In this document: piece by piece, positions 46,293-54,763 of the stretch | Position numbering within the stretch: position 1 is the stretch's first letter | Layout: each line of letters begins with the position of its first letter | DNA from: Fibrobacterota bacterium | GTDB taxonomy: Bacteria; Fibrobacterota; Fibrobacteria; UBA11236 | DNA: 64,000 nt | Direction of reading: 5' to 3' | Assembly (NCBI GenBank): GCA_947466585.1 | Contig: CANIEU010000004.1 | Location: 62,001 to 126,000, forward strand | Program-made: the position numbers and the translations under genes | The notes under the pieces: model-generated | Databases searched by the model: none | Seen by the model: the letters and a program-made list of their open reading frames with translations, nothing else | What the model was told of the DNA's origin: nothing

Positions 46293-47984
46293 TCAATGTA
46301 CTCCTGCCGGGGTCGCCTCGCCCATGCGGATTTGACGGCGAAGGGAACGCGAGGGCAGCAAGGCCAATAACACCCAACCGGCCAAAACACCCATAAACAG
46401 AACGTCCAGGACTCTGCCGGCACGGGTATAGAAGGTATGCCGGTTGGGAAGCGGTACCGCGCGGCGCAGCACTGTGCTATCCATCAAGGCGGTGTGACCG
46501 AGGTCGCGGCCCCAGGCATCGTAAAACACGCTCACCCCGTTGTTGGCCGCGCGGGCCACCGGCATGCCGTTTTCAGCGGCGCGGAAGCGGGCGATGTTGG
46601 CGTGCTGATAGGGTCCGTTGCTGCGACCGAACCAGCCGTCATTGGTGATGTTGACTAGCAAGCGCGCGCCGGCAAGGCGGGCTTCACGTGCGAAGGAAGG
46701 GTAAATGACTTCGTAACAGATCGAGGGGGCCCAGCGGAGGTCACCCTGTCCCCAAATGGGATGGCCGTCTCCCGCACTGAAATCTCCCTCGCCGAGATTC
46801 ACGTAGTTGATCACGGGAAACACGCCGTCGAAGGGGAGCTTTTCGCTAAAGGGGACTAGACGCATTTTGTTGTACTGCACCAAATGCGGATTCCCGCCGG
46901 TCGCCATGGTTTTTTGCGGGCCGGGCGTGAATAAAAACGCAGCGTTGTAAAACCGGTATTCGCTCCACGGACGGCGATCAACCACATAGTCGAGCGATCC
47001 GATCACTAACGGGGCGTTTGCATTGGTTGCGACCGCCTGCAGCGAATCCATCAGATCATCGCGCGTGCGAAGAAAGTCGGGCACCGCTGTTTCCGGCAGA
47101 AGGATCAGGTCCGAACCTCGAACCGGGGAAGGCCCGCCTAGAGATTCGATCTGCATTCCGCTTGCGTGACCAAGCATCGTCCGAAACGTTTTCGCGATCA
47201 CTTCGGCGAAATATCCTTCATCCCACTTTTTGGTTTGGGGAATCGACGGTTGCACCATGCTGATGTCGAGCCGCGGGGCGTTTTGATCGTTGGCCTGATG
47301 CAACATCCGGGTGCCCGTGACACCGAGAAGGAGTGGAACCGCAACGAACAGGAGAGATGGGATCGAGAAAGCCTTGGTCGACAACACGCTGTTCGAGTGC
47401 TTCCCCGACGGCCCCTTTGCATAAGGGAAGAGCGCGAGGAACGCCAACATCAGCAACAGATTGGCATCCAAGATCAAGGTGGAAAGCCCGTATACGCCCC
47501 ACCAAGACACGGTTTGAAACAGCACGGGATGATGACCCAACGTATAGGCCAGATTGTTCCACGGGAACGACATTTCACCCGCGGCGCGAAAGGCTTCGAG
47601 CCCGGCCCAGGCGAGGGGATAGCCGCACAGCAGCGTCGTACGGCGGAGGCCGGGGGGGAGACGCCAAGCGCGCGCGAAACCCAACCCGAGCAGTCCGTTG
47701 AAAAGCGAAAGAAACGCGACGAGTACAACCAGACCTCCGCCTACCACGAAGGCCGGCCCGACCTTCATCACGTTCCAGATCCACCAATACATCACGGTAT
47801 TGTAGGCCAGGCCTGCGAGGAACCAAGCCCGAAAGGCGCGTCCCGGAGTGAGAATCGTGGTGGCGAGAAAAGCCGGTGCAAGCACGGCGAAGGCCAGCGG
47901 ACCAAGCGGAAAGGGCGGGTAACACAGCGCCCAAAGCAGGGAGGCGACGAAGATGGTAAGAGCAGGGAAGAGGTAGACGATCAT
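46293..47984 (-). CDS. lnt: Apolipoprotein N-acyltransferase
   Basis: A 563-residue inner-membrane enzyme that adds the third acyl chain to lipoproteins. The N-terminal half has about seven hydrophobic helices, and the C-terminal nitrilase domain has the Glu in ILLPETAVP, the Lys in YNKMRLVPFSEKLPF and the Cys in SICYEVIYP. The C-terminal helix returns to the membrane. Its many lipoprotein clients in the window include the TlpA-like, DsbA-like, BamD-like and calcium-loop proteins. It is upstream of the histidine kinase gene. Confidence 0.94.
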   Translation of the reverse strand: MIVYLFPALTIFVASLLWALCYPPFPLGPLAFAVLAPAFLATTILTPGRAFRAWFLAGLAYNTVMYWWIWNVMKVGPAFVVGGGLVVLVAFLSLFNGLLGLGFARAWRLPPGLRRTTLLCGYPLAWAGLEAFRAAGEMSFPWNNLAYTLGHHPVLFQTVSWWGVYGLSTLILDANLLLMLAFLALFPYAKGPSGKHSNSVLSTKAFSIPSLLFVAVPLLLGVTGTRMLHQANDQNAPRLDISMVQPSIPQTKKWDEGYFAEVIAKTFRTMLGHASGMQIESLGGPSPVRGSDLILLPETAVPDFLRTRDDLMDSLQAVATNANAPLVIGSLDYVVDRRPWSEYRFYNAAFLFTPGPQKTMATGGNPHLVQYNKMRLVPFSEKLPFDGVFPVINYVNLGEGDFSAGDGHPIWGQGDLRWAPSICYEVIYPSFAREARLAGARLLVNITNDGWFGRSNGPYQHANIARFRAAENGMPVARAANNGVSVFYDAWGRDLGHTALMDSTVLRRAVPLPNRHTFYTRAGRVLDVLFMGVLAGWVLLALLPSRSLRRQIRMGEATPAGVH

Positions 47985-48015
47985 CGGTCGCTGGCTTGGA
48001 TGCGCGGGGTTTGGT

Positions 48016-48768
48016 TCAGCGCTTGTTCTGCGGGTGAAAGAGGACTACGAATTCGCCGCGCGGGGTGACCTTGGCGAAGTGGGCGCTGAGTTCCGAAACC
48101 GGTCCGCGCCGGAACTCTTCGAACTTCTTGGTCATTTCGCGGGCGGCTACCACGTGCAGATCGGGCCCGAATACCTGACCGATTTCTCCCAGGAAGGAGA
48201 CGATTTGGTAAGGGGCAACGTAAAACCCCAAGGTGGGCGCGTGATTTTCGTCTTCGTTCCAGCGTTCCTTGAGATGCTCAAGCTTGTGGATGCGCTGCGC
48301 CGATTTTTTGGGAGGAAAGTTTTCGAACGAAAACCGGTCGGTGGGCAGGCCGGAAGAGGTGATGGCGGCTAAAAGTGCCGAAGGGCCCGGAATCGAATAC
48401 ACCGACACGTTTTCGGCAAGCGAAGCCTTGACGAGATTGAAGGCCGGGTCGGCGATGCCGGGAGTTCCCGCATCGCAAATGAGAGCGATGGCTTCGCCGT
48501 CGCGCAGGCGTTGCACGATGCCGGCGGTCACCTTTTCCTTGTTGAAATCGTGATAGGGTTCGACCGGCTTCCGTACGCCGTAGTGATCGAGCAGCACCCG
48601 GGAGTGCCGCGTATCTTCGGCCAGAATGCGGTCGCACGATTTCAAAATGCGGACGGCGCGGAAGGTGATGTCTTCCAGGTTCCCGATCGGGGTGGCGACA
48701 AGATAGAGGCCAGGGTCGAGCGGGGGGAGTGCCGGCGAGGCGGCGAGCGGGTTCTGTTCGATGGACAT
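48016..48768 (-). CDS. rsmI: 16S rRNA (cytidine(1402)-2'-O)-methyltransferase
   Basis: A 250-residue tetrapyrrole-methylase-fold enzyme. LYLVATPIGNLEDITFRAVRIL at the start, then LAEDTRHSRVLLDHYG, ALICDAGTPGIADP and IPGPSALLAAITSSGLPTDRFSFENFPP are diagnostic for RsmI. It 2'-O-methylates C1402 in the decoding site. lnt is 31 bases downstream. Confidence 0.95.
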   Translation of the reverse strand: MSIEQNPLAASPALPPLDPGLYLVATPIGNLEDITFRAVRILKSCDRILAEDTRHSRVLLDHYGVRKPVEPYHDFNKEKVTAGIVQRLRDGEAIALICDAGTPGIADPAFNLVKASLAENVSVYSIPGPSALLAAITSSGLPTDRFSFENFPPKKSAQRIHKLEHLKERWNEDENHAPTLGFYVAPYQIVSFLGEIGQVFGPDLHVVAAREMTKKFEEFRRGPVSELSAHFAKVTPRGEFVVLFHPQNKR

Positions 48769-48807
48769 GCGGTGAAGTTAGGAATGCCGGGCGCGTTAAT
48801 CGCCGAT

Positions 48808-49677
48808 TCAGCGTTTAGTGACGCGCCCGAACTGATACATCCCCTGCACGGCGACGCGCATGGAGGTCACCGTCCATTCCGCAGGACCGGATCCGGTGCT
48901 GGGGGCCACAATGCTCCAATCAGCATCGCTGTGGAGCGCGAGATGGGAGAAACCGATGCCATAGGCCATCGCCCAGCGTTTGTCGAAGTCTTGTTGAAAG
49001 CCGGTCTGGATTTCGAACCCGGCACCGGCAGGGTCGGTGACGGCCCGCACGCTGCGGTCAGAGGTGCGGATGCCGGTGGGCCCGAAGGACCAGATGTGGG
49101 TGTAGGAGGCGTACAGTCCGGGTTGTCCGTTCACGGAGAGCAAGGCGATGGGAACGAGCCACCGTACGCCGGCACCGGCGAAATGCGCCTGCTGGGTGTA
49201 GCTGTATTCGGTCGGGGAGTCGTTGTTTTTTTGCCCGAGTCCCGTCATGCGGTAGTAGTAGTGTTCGGTCCGCAGCAGAATATCGAAGTGCCTCGAAACC
49301 GGGATGCCCATCATCAAACCGACCGGAAAAAACACGTGGACTGGGTCCTGGCGTTGCAGAATACGTTCGCCATTCGCACCGGCCTGTGCCGACATTTCAG
49401 AGGAAAACAGATCGCGCGCGGAATGTTCCGCGAAGGCCACGCCCGCGTTGAGTGCGACGTAGCGACCGCGCCGTTTCAGTTTGGCGTTCAGGCTGTCGGT
49501 GCGGGCCAGCACGCGCCCGGAATCTTGGGGGGCACCGGGTGGTTTCCCTACTTCGACCTTGCGGATCTCATCGATCTTGGCGGAGTCGCTTTGAAACACC
49601 GGAGAGGAAGTGGCGGCGTCTTGCGCGAAACCGGCTGCGGCGCAAAACAGGATGCTGCAAAACAGAATGCCCTTCAT
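48808..49677 (-). CDS. Exported beta-barrel candidate of unknown function
   Basis: A 289-residue protein with a signal peptide (ILFCSILFCAAAGFAQD). After a polar linker it alternates strands with aromatic girdles, such as HFDILLRTEHYYYRMTGLG, QPGLYASYTHIWSF and VAVQGMYQFG, fitting a small outer-membrane barrel. Its ATG overlaps the nadD stop as ATGA, an odd pairing of an envelope protein with NAD synthesis. No family recognised. Confidence 0.65.
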   Translation of the reverse strand: MKGILFCSILFCAAAGFAQDAATSSPVFQSDSAKIDEIRKVEVGKPPGAPQDSGRVLARTDSLNAKLKRRGRYVALNAGVAFAEHSARDLFSSEMSAQAGANGERILQRQDPVHVFFPVGLMMGIPVSRHFDILLRTEHYYYRMTGLGQKNNDSPTEYSYTQQAHFAGAGVRWLVPIALLSVNGQPGLYASYTHIWSFGPTGIRTSDRSVRAVTDPAGAGFEIQTGFQQDFDKRWAMAYGIGFSHLALHSDADWSIVAPSTGSGPAEWTVTSMRVAVQGMYQFGRVTKR

Positions 49678-50258
49678 GCGAGGGCCTCAGCGCGATACAG
49701 GTTGCGGGCGCGAATCACCTCGGCGACGGCTTGCGGCAACGAAGCGAGCGCAGCCTCGCGATCGCTCGCGAGCCATGTGCGGTAAACGGTGGATTGATCG
49801 GGCATCTCGGGGAAATCCAGGGCGGTCACACCGGCCGGCAACTCACCGAACGGAAAACCCTCTCGTGGATAAACAGCCACGTGCGCGGCAGCCAGCACGG
49901 CTTCGGGCTGATGCCAACTCGGGAAAGCGTTCCAGTTATCGGCACCCAGCAGGAGATGCCAATCGTGACCCTCGCCATGACGGGTCCGCAAGGCGGCTAG
50001 CGTGTGCACGGTGTAGGAGGGGACGGGTAGGGTGGCTTCGATGTCGGATGCTTCGGAACCGGGTTCCTGCGCGGCCAAAGCGCGAGTCATCTGCATACGG
50101 TCGTCGAACGCGGTGGACGGCAGCCCTTTGTGTGGCGGGGTATAAGTGGGGACCCACAGAACCTTGTCGAGACCCAAGCGGGTGCGCGCCGCCCGCGCCA
50201 ACGCGGCGTGGGCCGCGTGCGGAGGATCGAAGGAGCCGCCGAGCACGCCGATGCGCAT
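49674..50258 (-). CDS. nadD: Nicotinate-nucleotide adenylyltransferase
   Basis: A 194-residue nucleotidyltransferase that makes deamido-NAD from nicotinate mononucleotide and ATP. GVLGGSFDPPHAAHAALA carries the HxGH-like site as HAAH, PTYTPPHKG binds the nicotinate ring region, and LLLGADNW follows. The usual C-terminal ISSTxIR motif is altered to DQSTVYRTWL. With nadA at 30801 it covers two steps of NAD synthesis. It is six bases after the BamD-like gene. Confidence 0.9.
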   Translation of the reverse strand: MRIGVLGGSFDPPHAAHAALARAARTRLGLDKVLWVPTYTPPHKGLPSTAFDDRMQMTRALAAQEPGSEASDIEATLPVPSYTVHTLAALRTRHGEGHDWHLLLGADNWNAFPSWHQPEAVLAAAHVAVYPREGFPFGELPAGVTALDFPEMPDQSTVYRTWLASDREAALASLPQAVAEVIRARNLYRAEALA

Positions 50259-50264
50259 AGGAGT

Positions 50265-51182
50265 TTAGTGAGCGGGTTTCTCGAGAGGCGTGGAAACGTT
50301 CTCGCGGGTGGTGTCCTTCGGCTGTTCTACAGGCTTGGCAGCCTTTTCCAGCTCGCGGCGTTCCTTCTCCTTGGTCTTCTGGTACCGAGTTTTGGCCTTC
50401 TCCAGTTTGTGGCGGGTGTCCTTGAGTCGGACGAGGAAGGGGTCGTCTTGGGCGACGCCATCGAATTGTTCCAAGATGCTTTCGGCTTCGGGATACTGAT
50501 CGAGCGCGATGTAGCATTCCGCCAGTTTCAGATTAATCTCGCGGCGGGGAATGCGGTCGCCGTAATCGGCCAGCAGTTGTTTGTAATAGATGGCCGCTGC
50601 CAGCGGTTCGTCCATCCGGCGGTAGAGGTGCGCCACCAACAGGTCGCGGTCGGCCAGCAGTTGACCGAGGCGGTCGAGTTCATTACGAGCGCTGTCGGCC
50701 TGTTCGGCGGTCGGGAACTCTGCGAGATAGGTTTCCAGTTCGCGGATCGCTTCGAGCGTTTTGGTTTGATCGCGCTGCGGGATCAGCACTTGTGCCGCCA
50801 TGCTGCGGGCCATGCGCCAGCGCGCGGTTTCGGCGTAGCGCCGAGAGGTGGGGTAATCGCGCAGAAAGGCTGAGAACTCCTGCTCCGCTTCTTCCCATTC
50901 CTTGAGGCGGAAGTGGGAATCGGAAAGCTCGAAATCGGCCTGCTCCACGTGCTCGGTGCCCGCGCAAGTCACGAGAAAATCGCCGTAGCCTTCTTTCGCA
51001 TAGGCGTAGCGACCCTTGGTGTAGCGATCGTGCAGCTTGTCGAACTTTTCCTGGCAATCGCCTTTGAGATCCTTGGGTTTGCTCGAGGAGCAGCCGACGA
51101 AACCCGGCAAAAAGATCAGTCCGGTCGCCAGAAGGGCGGACAGGCCGAAAACCGAGGAGCGGGATAGGAAGGATCGGATCAT
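50265..51182 (-). CDS. BamD/YfiO-like TPR lipoprotein
   Basis: A 305-residue lipoprotein with lipobox FVGC near residue 30. It has several TPR-like helix pairs: YAKEGYGDFLVTC, EWEEAEQEFSAFLRDYPTS, LAAAIYYKQLLADYGD and LDQYPEAESILEQF, matching the outer-membrane assembly protein BamD/YfiO. The C-terminal 60 residues are a charged, Lys/Glu-rich tail not usual for BamD. The ATG at 51182 is the start that puts the signal at the N-terminus. Upstream lies the 20-bp repeat array. Confidence 0.8.
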   Translation of the reverse strand: MIRSFLSRSSVFGLSALLATGLIFLPGFVGCSSSKPKDLKGDCQEKFDKLHDRYTKGRYAYAKEGYGDFLVTCAGTEHVEQADFELSDSHFRLKEWEEAEQEFSAFLRDYPTSRRYAETARWRMARSMAAQVLIPQRDQTKTLEAIRELETYLAEFPTAEQADSARNELDRLGQLLADRDLLVAHLYRRMDEPLAAAIYYKQLLADYGDRIPRREINLKLAECYIALDQYPEAESILEQFDGVAQDDPFLVRLKDTRHKLEKAKTRYQKTKEKERRELEKAAKPVEQPKDTTRENVSTPLEKPAH

Positions 51183-51246
51183 GAAGGTGTGCGGCTCCTC
51201 GCACTGCTCGGGAACCCGAAACGTGCGGTCATGCGTGAGCCGGCGC

Positions 51247-51326
51247 ACGGGGTGCCCCGTTTTAGAACGAGGCACCCCGTTTAACGATCGGGCGCCTCGT
51301 CCTTGAACGGGGCGCTCCGCGTAACC
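51247..51326. repeat. Four tandem 20-bp units with palindromic cores
   Basis: The units are ACGGGGTGCCCCGTTTTAGA, ACGAGGCACCCCGTTTAACG, ATCGGGCGCCTCGTCCTTGA and ACGGGGCGCTCCGCGTAACC, directly abutting. Each has a GC-rich dyad core, and units 1 and 2 also pair (ACGGGGTGCC with GGCACCCCGT). The array sits between the divergent BamD-like and lptF genes. Spacing of nearly two helical turns per unit would place sites on one DNA face, as for an operator array. Confidence 0.85.
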
Positions 51327-51425
51327 GCCGGAGAGCGGCAAACATACCAACTTGACCCCCCCCTGCACAACGCTGCGGCTTGCTGCAACTTGCCGTAACA
51401 GGCCTAGGTTCTATATTCCCCAGCG

Positions 51426-52859
51426 GTGATCCTCGCGAAATACATCCTTCGGGAACATATTGCCCCCTTTCTGTATTCGTTATTCGTCATCACCTTCCTG
51501 TTTCTGGTCGACTTTCTGATTCGCATACTGTCCTCCATTCTCAGTAAAGGGCTGGATTGGCGGGTGGTGCTGGAAATCGTGGCCCTGAACATGGCCTGGA
51601 TGCTGGCGCTCTCGATTCCGATGGCGGTACTGGTTTCCGCCCTGATGGCTTTCGGCAGGCTTTCGGCCGACAACGAAACCACCGCCCTGCGTGCCCTCGG
51701 CATTTCGCCGCTGAAGGCGATGGTTCCCGTCTTGCTCACCGCCGCCCTGCTTACGGCCGGGTTGATTTGGTTCAACGACCGGGTTTTGCCCGACGCCAAC
51801 TACCGCGCCGCCGCCTTGCGCAACGACATCGGCCGCAAGAAACCCGCAGCCCTGATCGCCCCACGCCGGGTGATCCGGGATTTCGAAGGATATCAACTGT
51901 GGATGAACCGCGTAGACCCGTCGACGGATAAGTTCCAGGGCGTCCGCATCTATCAGCAAGAGCGCGGTCAACCGATGCGGTACACCTATGCCGACTCGGC
52001 GTCTTTGGCCTATACTCCCGACGGCAAGAATCTCCTGATCCATCTCTATCATGGCGAAAACCATGTGATCGAACCGCGGAATCCGAATCAATATCTCCGC
52101 ATCCGGTTTCGCGAACAGACGGCGGCGATTCGGAACGTAGACGCCGCCCTGAACCGCGAGAAGCGCAGCTATCGTACCGACCGTGAAATGTCGGTCGAAG
52201 ACATGATGAAAATCGTGCGCGACAATCAGGCCCAGCTCAAGAATATCAATGAGGAATTTTCGGCCTCGATCTTTGAGGAAATCCGAGGGATGGACCTGCG
52301 TCTGGCCGCCGACTCCGCCAACCCGGTTCCGCCGCGCCTCCTGAATCTCGATTGGAAAAAAGAAATCGGTTTGACGCCCACCCATATCGCGATTGCGCGC
52401 AGACAGGAGTCCGACAAGGTTTTTCTGCTCGAACGTTATGAGGCACGGTCCTCGGCGGTGCGGATGGAAATCAGCCAGTACTTGGTCGAGGTGCATAAAA
52501 AGTATTCCATCCCCTTTGCCTGCCTGATCTTCGTGCTGGTGGGCGCGCCACTGGGCATCATGGCGCGTCGCGGGGGGCTCGGTACCGGCGTGATTTACAG
52601 CCTTGCCTTTTTCGTGTTGTACTGGGTCGCCATGATCCGCGGTGAAGCCTTGTCCGACAAACTCCAACTCAGCCCGTGGGTGGCAATGTGGGGGCCGAAC
52701 GCGCTGGTCGGGGCCGGAGGCTTGTGGCTGGTATGGCGCATGGTGCGCGAGAAATACGTCGCCGTCGAACGCCGCTCCTGGTGGGCGCGCGTGCGGGCGT
52801 TTCTACGCGCATTCGCGAGCCGGTTCCGCCGTGCGAAGGATTCCGGAGCCGCGGCATGA
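51426..52859 (+). CDS. lptF: LptF/LptG family permease (first)
   Basis: A 477-residue membrane protein of the YjgP/YjgQ family that, with LptB, extracts lipopolysaccharide from the inner membrane. Three N-terminal helices (for example ILAKYILREHIAPFLYSLFVITF and MAWMLALSIPMAVLVSALMAFG), a periplasmic beta-jellyroll of about 250 residues and three C-terminal helices (CLIFVLVGAPLGIMARRGG) are visible. It starts with GTG. The stop overlaps the second permease as ATGA. The F/G assignment is by gene order only. Confidence 0.9.
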   Translation: MILAKYILREHIAPFLYSLFVITFLFLVDFLIRILSSILSKGLDWRVVLEIVALNMAWMLALSIPMAVLVSALMAFGRLSADNETTALRALGISPLKAMVPVLLTAALLTAGLIWFNDRVLPDANYRAAALRNDIGRKKPAALIAPRRVIRDFEGYQLWMNRVDPSTDKFQGVRIYQQERGQPMRYTYADSASLAYTPDGKNLLIHLYHGENHVIEPRNPNQYLRIRFREQTAAIRNVDAALNREKRSYRTDREMSVEDMMKIVRDNQAQLKNINEEFSASIFEEIRGMDLRLAADSANPVPPRLLNLDWKKEIGLTPTHIAIARRQESDKVFLLERYEARSSAVRMEISQYLVEVHKKYSIPFACLIFVLVGAPLGIMARRGGLGTGVIYSLAFFVLYWVAMIRGEALSDKLQLSPWVAMWGPNALVGAGGLWLVWRMVREKYVAVERRSWWARVRAFLRAFASRFRRAKDSGAAA

Positions 52860-53932
52860 AGATTTACGCCAAACACGTGCTCAAGAGTTTTCTCGGCCTG
52901 TTTTTGCTGGTCTTCTTCAGCGCCGTCGCTGTGTTTCTCATTATCGACTTCGCGGGCAACAGCCGCGTGTGGATCACGCGCCTGCCTGCGGAGCGTACCG
53001 CCTACTACATCAATTACCTGCCTTACATCGCCTATCTGGTTTGCCCGATCGCTCTGCTGCTGGCTGCGGTTTTCTCGGTAGGCAACCTCGCCAAGCATTT
53101 CGAAATCGTTGCCCTCCGGGCCGCCGGGTTGTCGGTGACCAGCATTCTCGCCCCGGTTTTTCTGGTAGGGTTTCTGGTGAGCGCAGCGATGTTCGTATTG
53201 CAAGACCGCGTGCTTCCCGATGCCAATCAGCGGCGTTTTCAGATTCAGGAGCCGGGCGATGGCATGTTCGACGGCAGCGACCCGCGCGAGCGCTTCAACT
53301 ATCTGTACACCGCTGCGGATGCAACGTTACTGTACTTTCAGCATTACAGCGGACAATTGCGGTCAGGAACCTTGGTGACGGCGCTGCGTCTGAAAAACGG
53401 GTCTCCGGAACTTCGGGTTGATGCGCATACTCTGCAATGGAACGACACCACGGGTTGGTCTTTCCTTTCGGGAACGCGTCGCGCCTTTCGCGGCGACAGT
53501 GTCGTAACGGACACTTTCACCGAGTGGAAGCTGCCCGGGTTTGTCGATCCCCCGGCAGATTTGCTGGACACGCGCGCCTACCCCGATGAAATGTCGCTGG
53601 CAGAGCTCGCGCGTCGGATCGGAGTGCTGCGTCGCAACGGTGAACCCGCCTCCGCCTTGCGAACGCACTGGCACTTCCGCTTTGCCAGCGCGCTCGTCAA
53701 CTTGATCATGGCTATGCTGGGAGCGTTGCTTGCGGTCAATTCCGTGCGCACAGGGCTGGCCCGCAATTTCGGCATCGGCCTTTTCATCACCTTCCTGTAT
53801 TACGTCACCTTGCGGATCGGCCTCGTTTTGGGCGAGAACGGTGGGTTGTCCCCGCCGCTCGCCGCATGGTTCGGGAACCTGGTATTCCTTCCGTTGGCCG
53901 TGACGCTTTGGTGGAGGGCGGCGCGTGCTTGA
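52856..53932 (+). CDS. lptG: LptF/LptG family permease (second)
   Basis: A 358-residue paralogue of the preceding gene. It begins MKIYAKHVLKSFLGLFLLVFF, with a three-helix N-terminal bundle including YIAYLVCPIALLLAAVFSVG, a shorter periplasmic domain and closing helices FASALVNLIMAMLGALLAVN and GIGLFITFLYYVTLRIGLVLG. The two permeases should form the heterodimer of the lipopolysaccharide exporter. The ATGA overlap with the first and eight-base overlap with tadA indicate one operon. Confidence 0.9.
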   Translation: MKIYAKHVLKSFLGLFLLVFFSAVAVFLIIDFAGNSRVWITRLPAERTAYYINYLPYIAYLVCPIALLLAAVFSVGNLAKHFEIVALRAAGLSVTSILAPVFLVGFLVSAAMFVLQDRVLPDANQRRFQIQEPGDGMFDGSDPRERFNYLYTAADATLLYFQHYSGQLRSGTLVTALRLKNGSPELRVDAHTLQWNDTTGWSFLSGTRRAFRGDSVVTDTFTEWKLPGFVDPPADLLDTRAYPDEMSLAELARRIGVLRRNGEPASALRTHWHFRFASALVNLIMAMLGALLAVNSVRTGLARNFGIGLFITFLYYVTLRIGLVLGENGGLSPPLAAWFGNLVFLPLAVTLWWRAARA

Positions 53933-54470
53933 TTCCTCACTTCTCGAATCCCAAGCCGCCCAAGACGAGCGGTTTTTACATGCTGCGCTGAACGAGGCCG
54001 CCAAAGGCGGAGAAAAGGGCGAAGTGCCCATCGGCTGCGTGCTGGTCAAAGAGGGGCGCATTCTCGGACGCGGTCACAACCTAATGGAAACTTTGCGCGA
54101 TCCCACGGCGCATGCGGAGATCCTCGCGATCGGCGCTGCGTGCCAGGCGCTCGACAATTGGCGCCTCGACGGCTGTACGTTGTACGTGACGCTCGAACCT
54201 TGTCCGATGTGTGCGGGCGCTATTCTCAATAGCCGCATTTCCCGCGTGGTGTTCGGCGCGCGCGACAAGCGCTTGGGCGCATTGGGGTCGACCTACGACA
54301 TCCTCGACGAAAATCCCATCAACCGGGTCGTGGTCGTGGAAGGCCCGGCCATGGAAGATGCCTGCCTCGAAATGTTGCGCGCGTTTTTTCGGGAACTGCG
54401 GTCCAAAAAGAAGTCCGAAACGGAAGGACTGAGCCCGGAATCCACCGGAATCGATTCGATTTCGGATTAA
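53925..54470 (+). CDS. tadA: tRNA-adenosine deaminase
   Basis: A 181-residue zinc deaminase that makes inosine at the wobble position of tRNA-Arg(ACG). The zinc site is His63-Ala-Glu65 in TAHAEILAIG and Cys93-x2-Cys96 in EPCPMCAGA. The start is GTG at 53925, eight bases inside lptG. A C-terminal tail of charged residues (KKKSETEGLSPEST) extends past the core. The SRP RNA gene follows at once, a common arrangement. Confidence 0.94.
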   Translation: MLDSSLLESQAAQDERFLHAALNEAAKGGEKGEVPIGCVLVKEGRILGRGHNLMETLRDPTAHAEILAIGAACQALDNWRLDGCTLYVTLEPCPMCAGAILNSRISRVVFGARDKRLGALGSTYDILDENPINRVVVVEGPAMEDACLEMLRAFFRELRSKKKSETEGLSPESTGIDSISD

Positions 54471-54485
54471 AAAAGGTTTCCGGGA

Positions 54486-54514
54486 TTGCGGCCGACCTGC
54501 AATCCTTGTAACTT
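54486..54514 (+). promoter_or_regulatory. Putative promoter of the SRP RNA gene
   Basis: TTGCGG (54486-54491) and TAACTT (54509-54514) are separated by 17 bases, and the predicted RNA 5' end lies eight bases downstream at about 54522. The boxes match the sigma-70 consensus only partly; position is the main support. Confidence 0.55.
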
Positions 54515-54521
54515 TGATCCG

Positions 54522-54643
54522 CTCATCCCGGGAAATACAGGCCCCGCGCAATGCGCGCCGATCCGAACCCCGCCAGGGCGAAAGCAGCAACGGTAGGCTT
54601 CGGCACCATGTGCCGCGATCCGGCTTGCGAGTACCGGGATGGG
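54522..54643 (+). ncRNA. ffs: Signal recognition particle RNA (small type)
   Basis: The conserved SRP domain is present: CCGAACCCCGCCAGGGCGAA and AGCAGCAACGGTAGG carry the asymmetric and symmetric loops and a GAAA tetraloop. The ends pair (CATCCCGG at 54524-54531 with CCGGGATG at 54634-54641), giving about 122 bases. The RNA binds Ffh to target membrane proteins. It sits directly after tadA, as often seen. Exact ends are inferred from pairing. Confidence 0.88.
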
Positions 54644-54688
54644 TCCACAAGGGCTCGATGGCTTCAGTCCTTCGTATAAATAGGAAAT

Positions 54689-54763
54689 CAGAAATAGGAA
54701 ATCAGAAAACTTGGAGAGGGATTTGTCCTGCCAATGCATTTTCTTTCATATTTCATATTTCTG
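54689..54763. repeat. Inverted microrepeat element E
   Basis: Arms of 20 bases (54689-54708 and 54744-54763) match in inverse at 17 of 20 positions. The unit (GAAATAGGAAATCAG and AGAAATATGAAAT) is nearly that of element C. The right arm overlaps the end of prmA, so it encodes that protein's last three residues and stop codon. It lies between the SRP RNA and the convergent prmA gene. Confidence 0.8.

Noticed and set aside
51247-51326. Considered as a CRISPR array
   Set aside because: Units abut directly with no spacers, there are only four, and no cas gene is present.
51480-52667. A 395-codon open frame on the minus strand across lptF
   Set aside because: Gln/His-rich shadow of a clear membrane permease.
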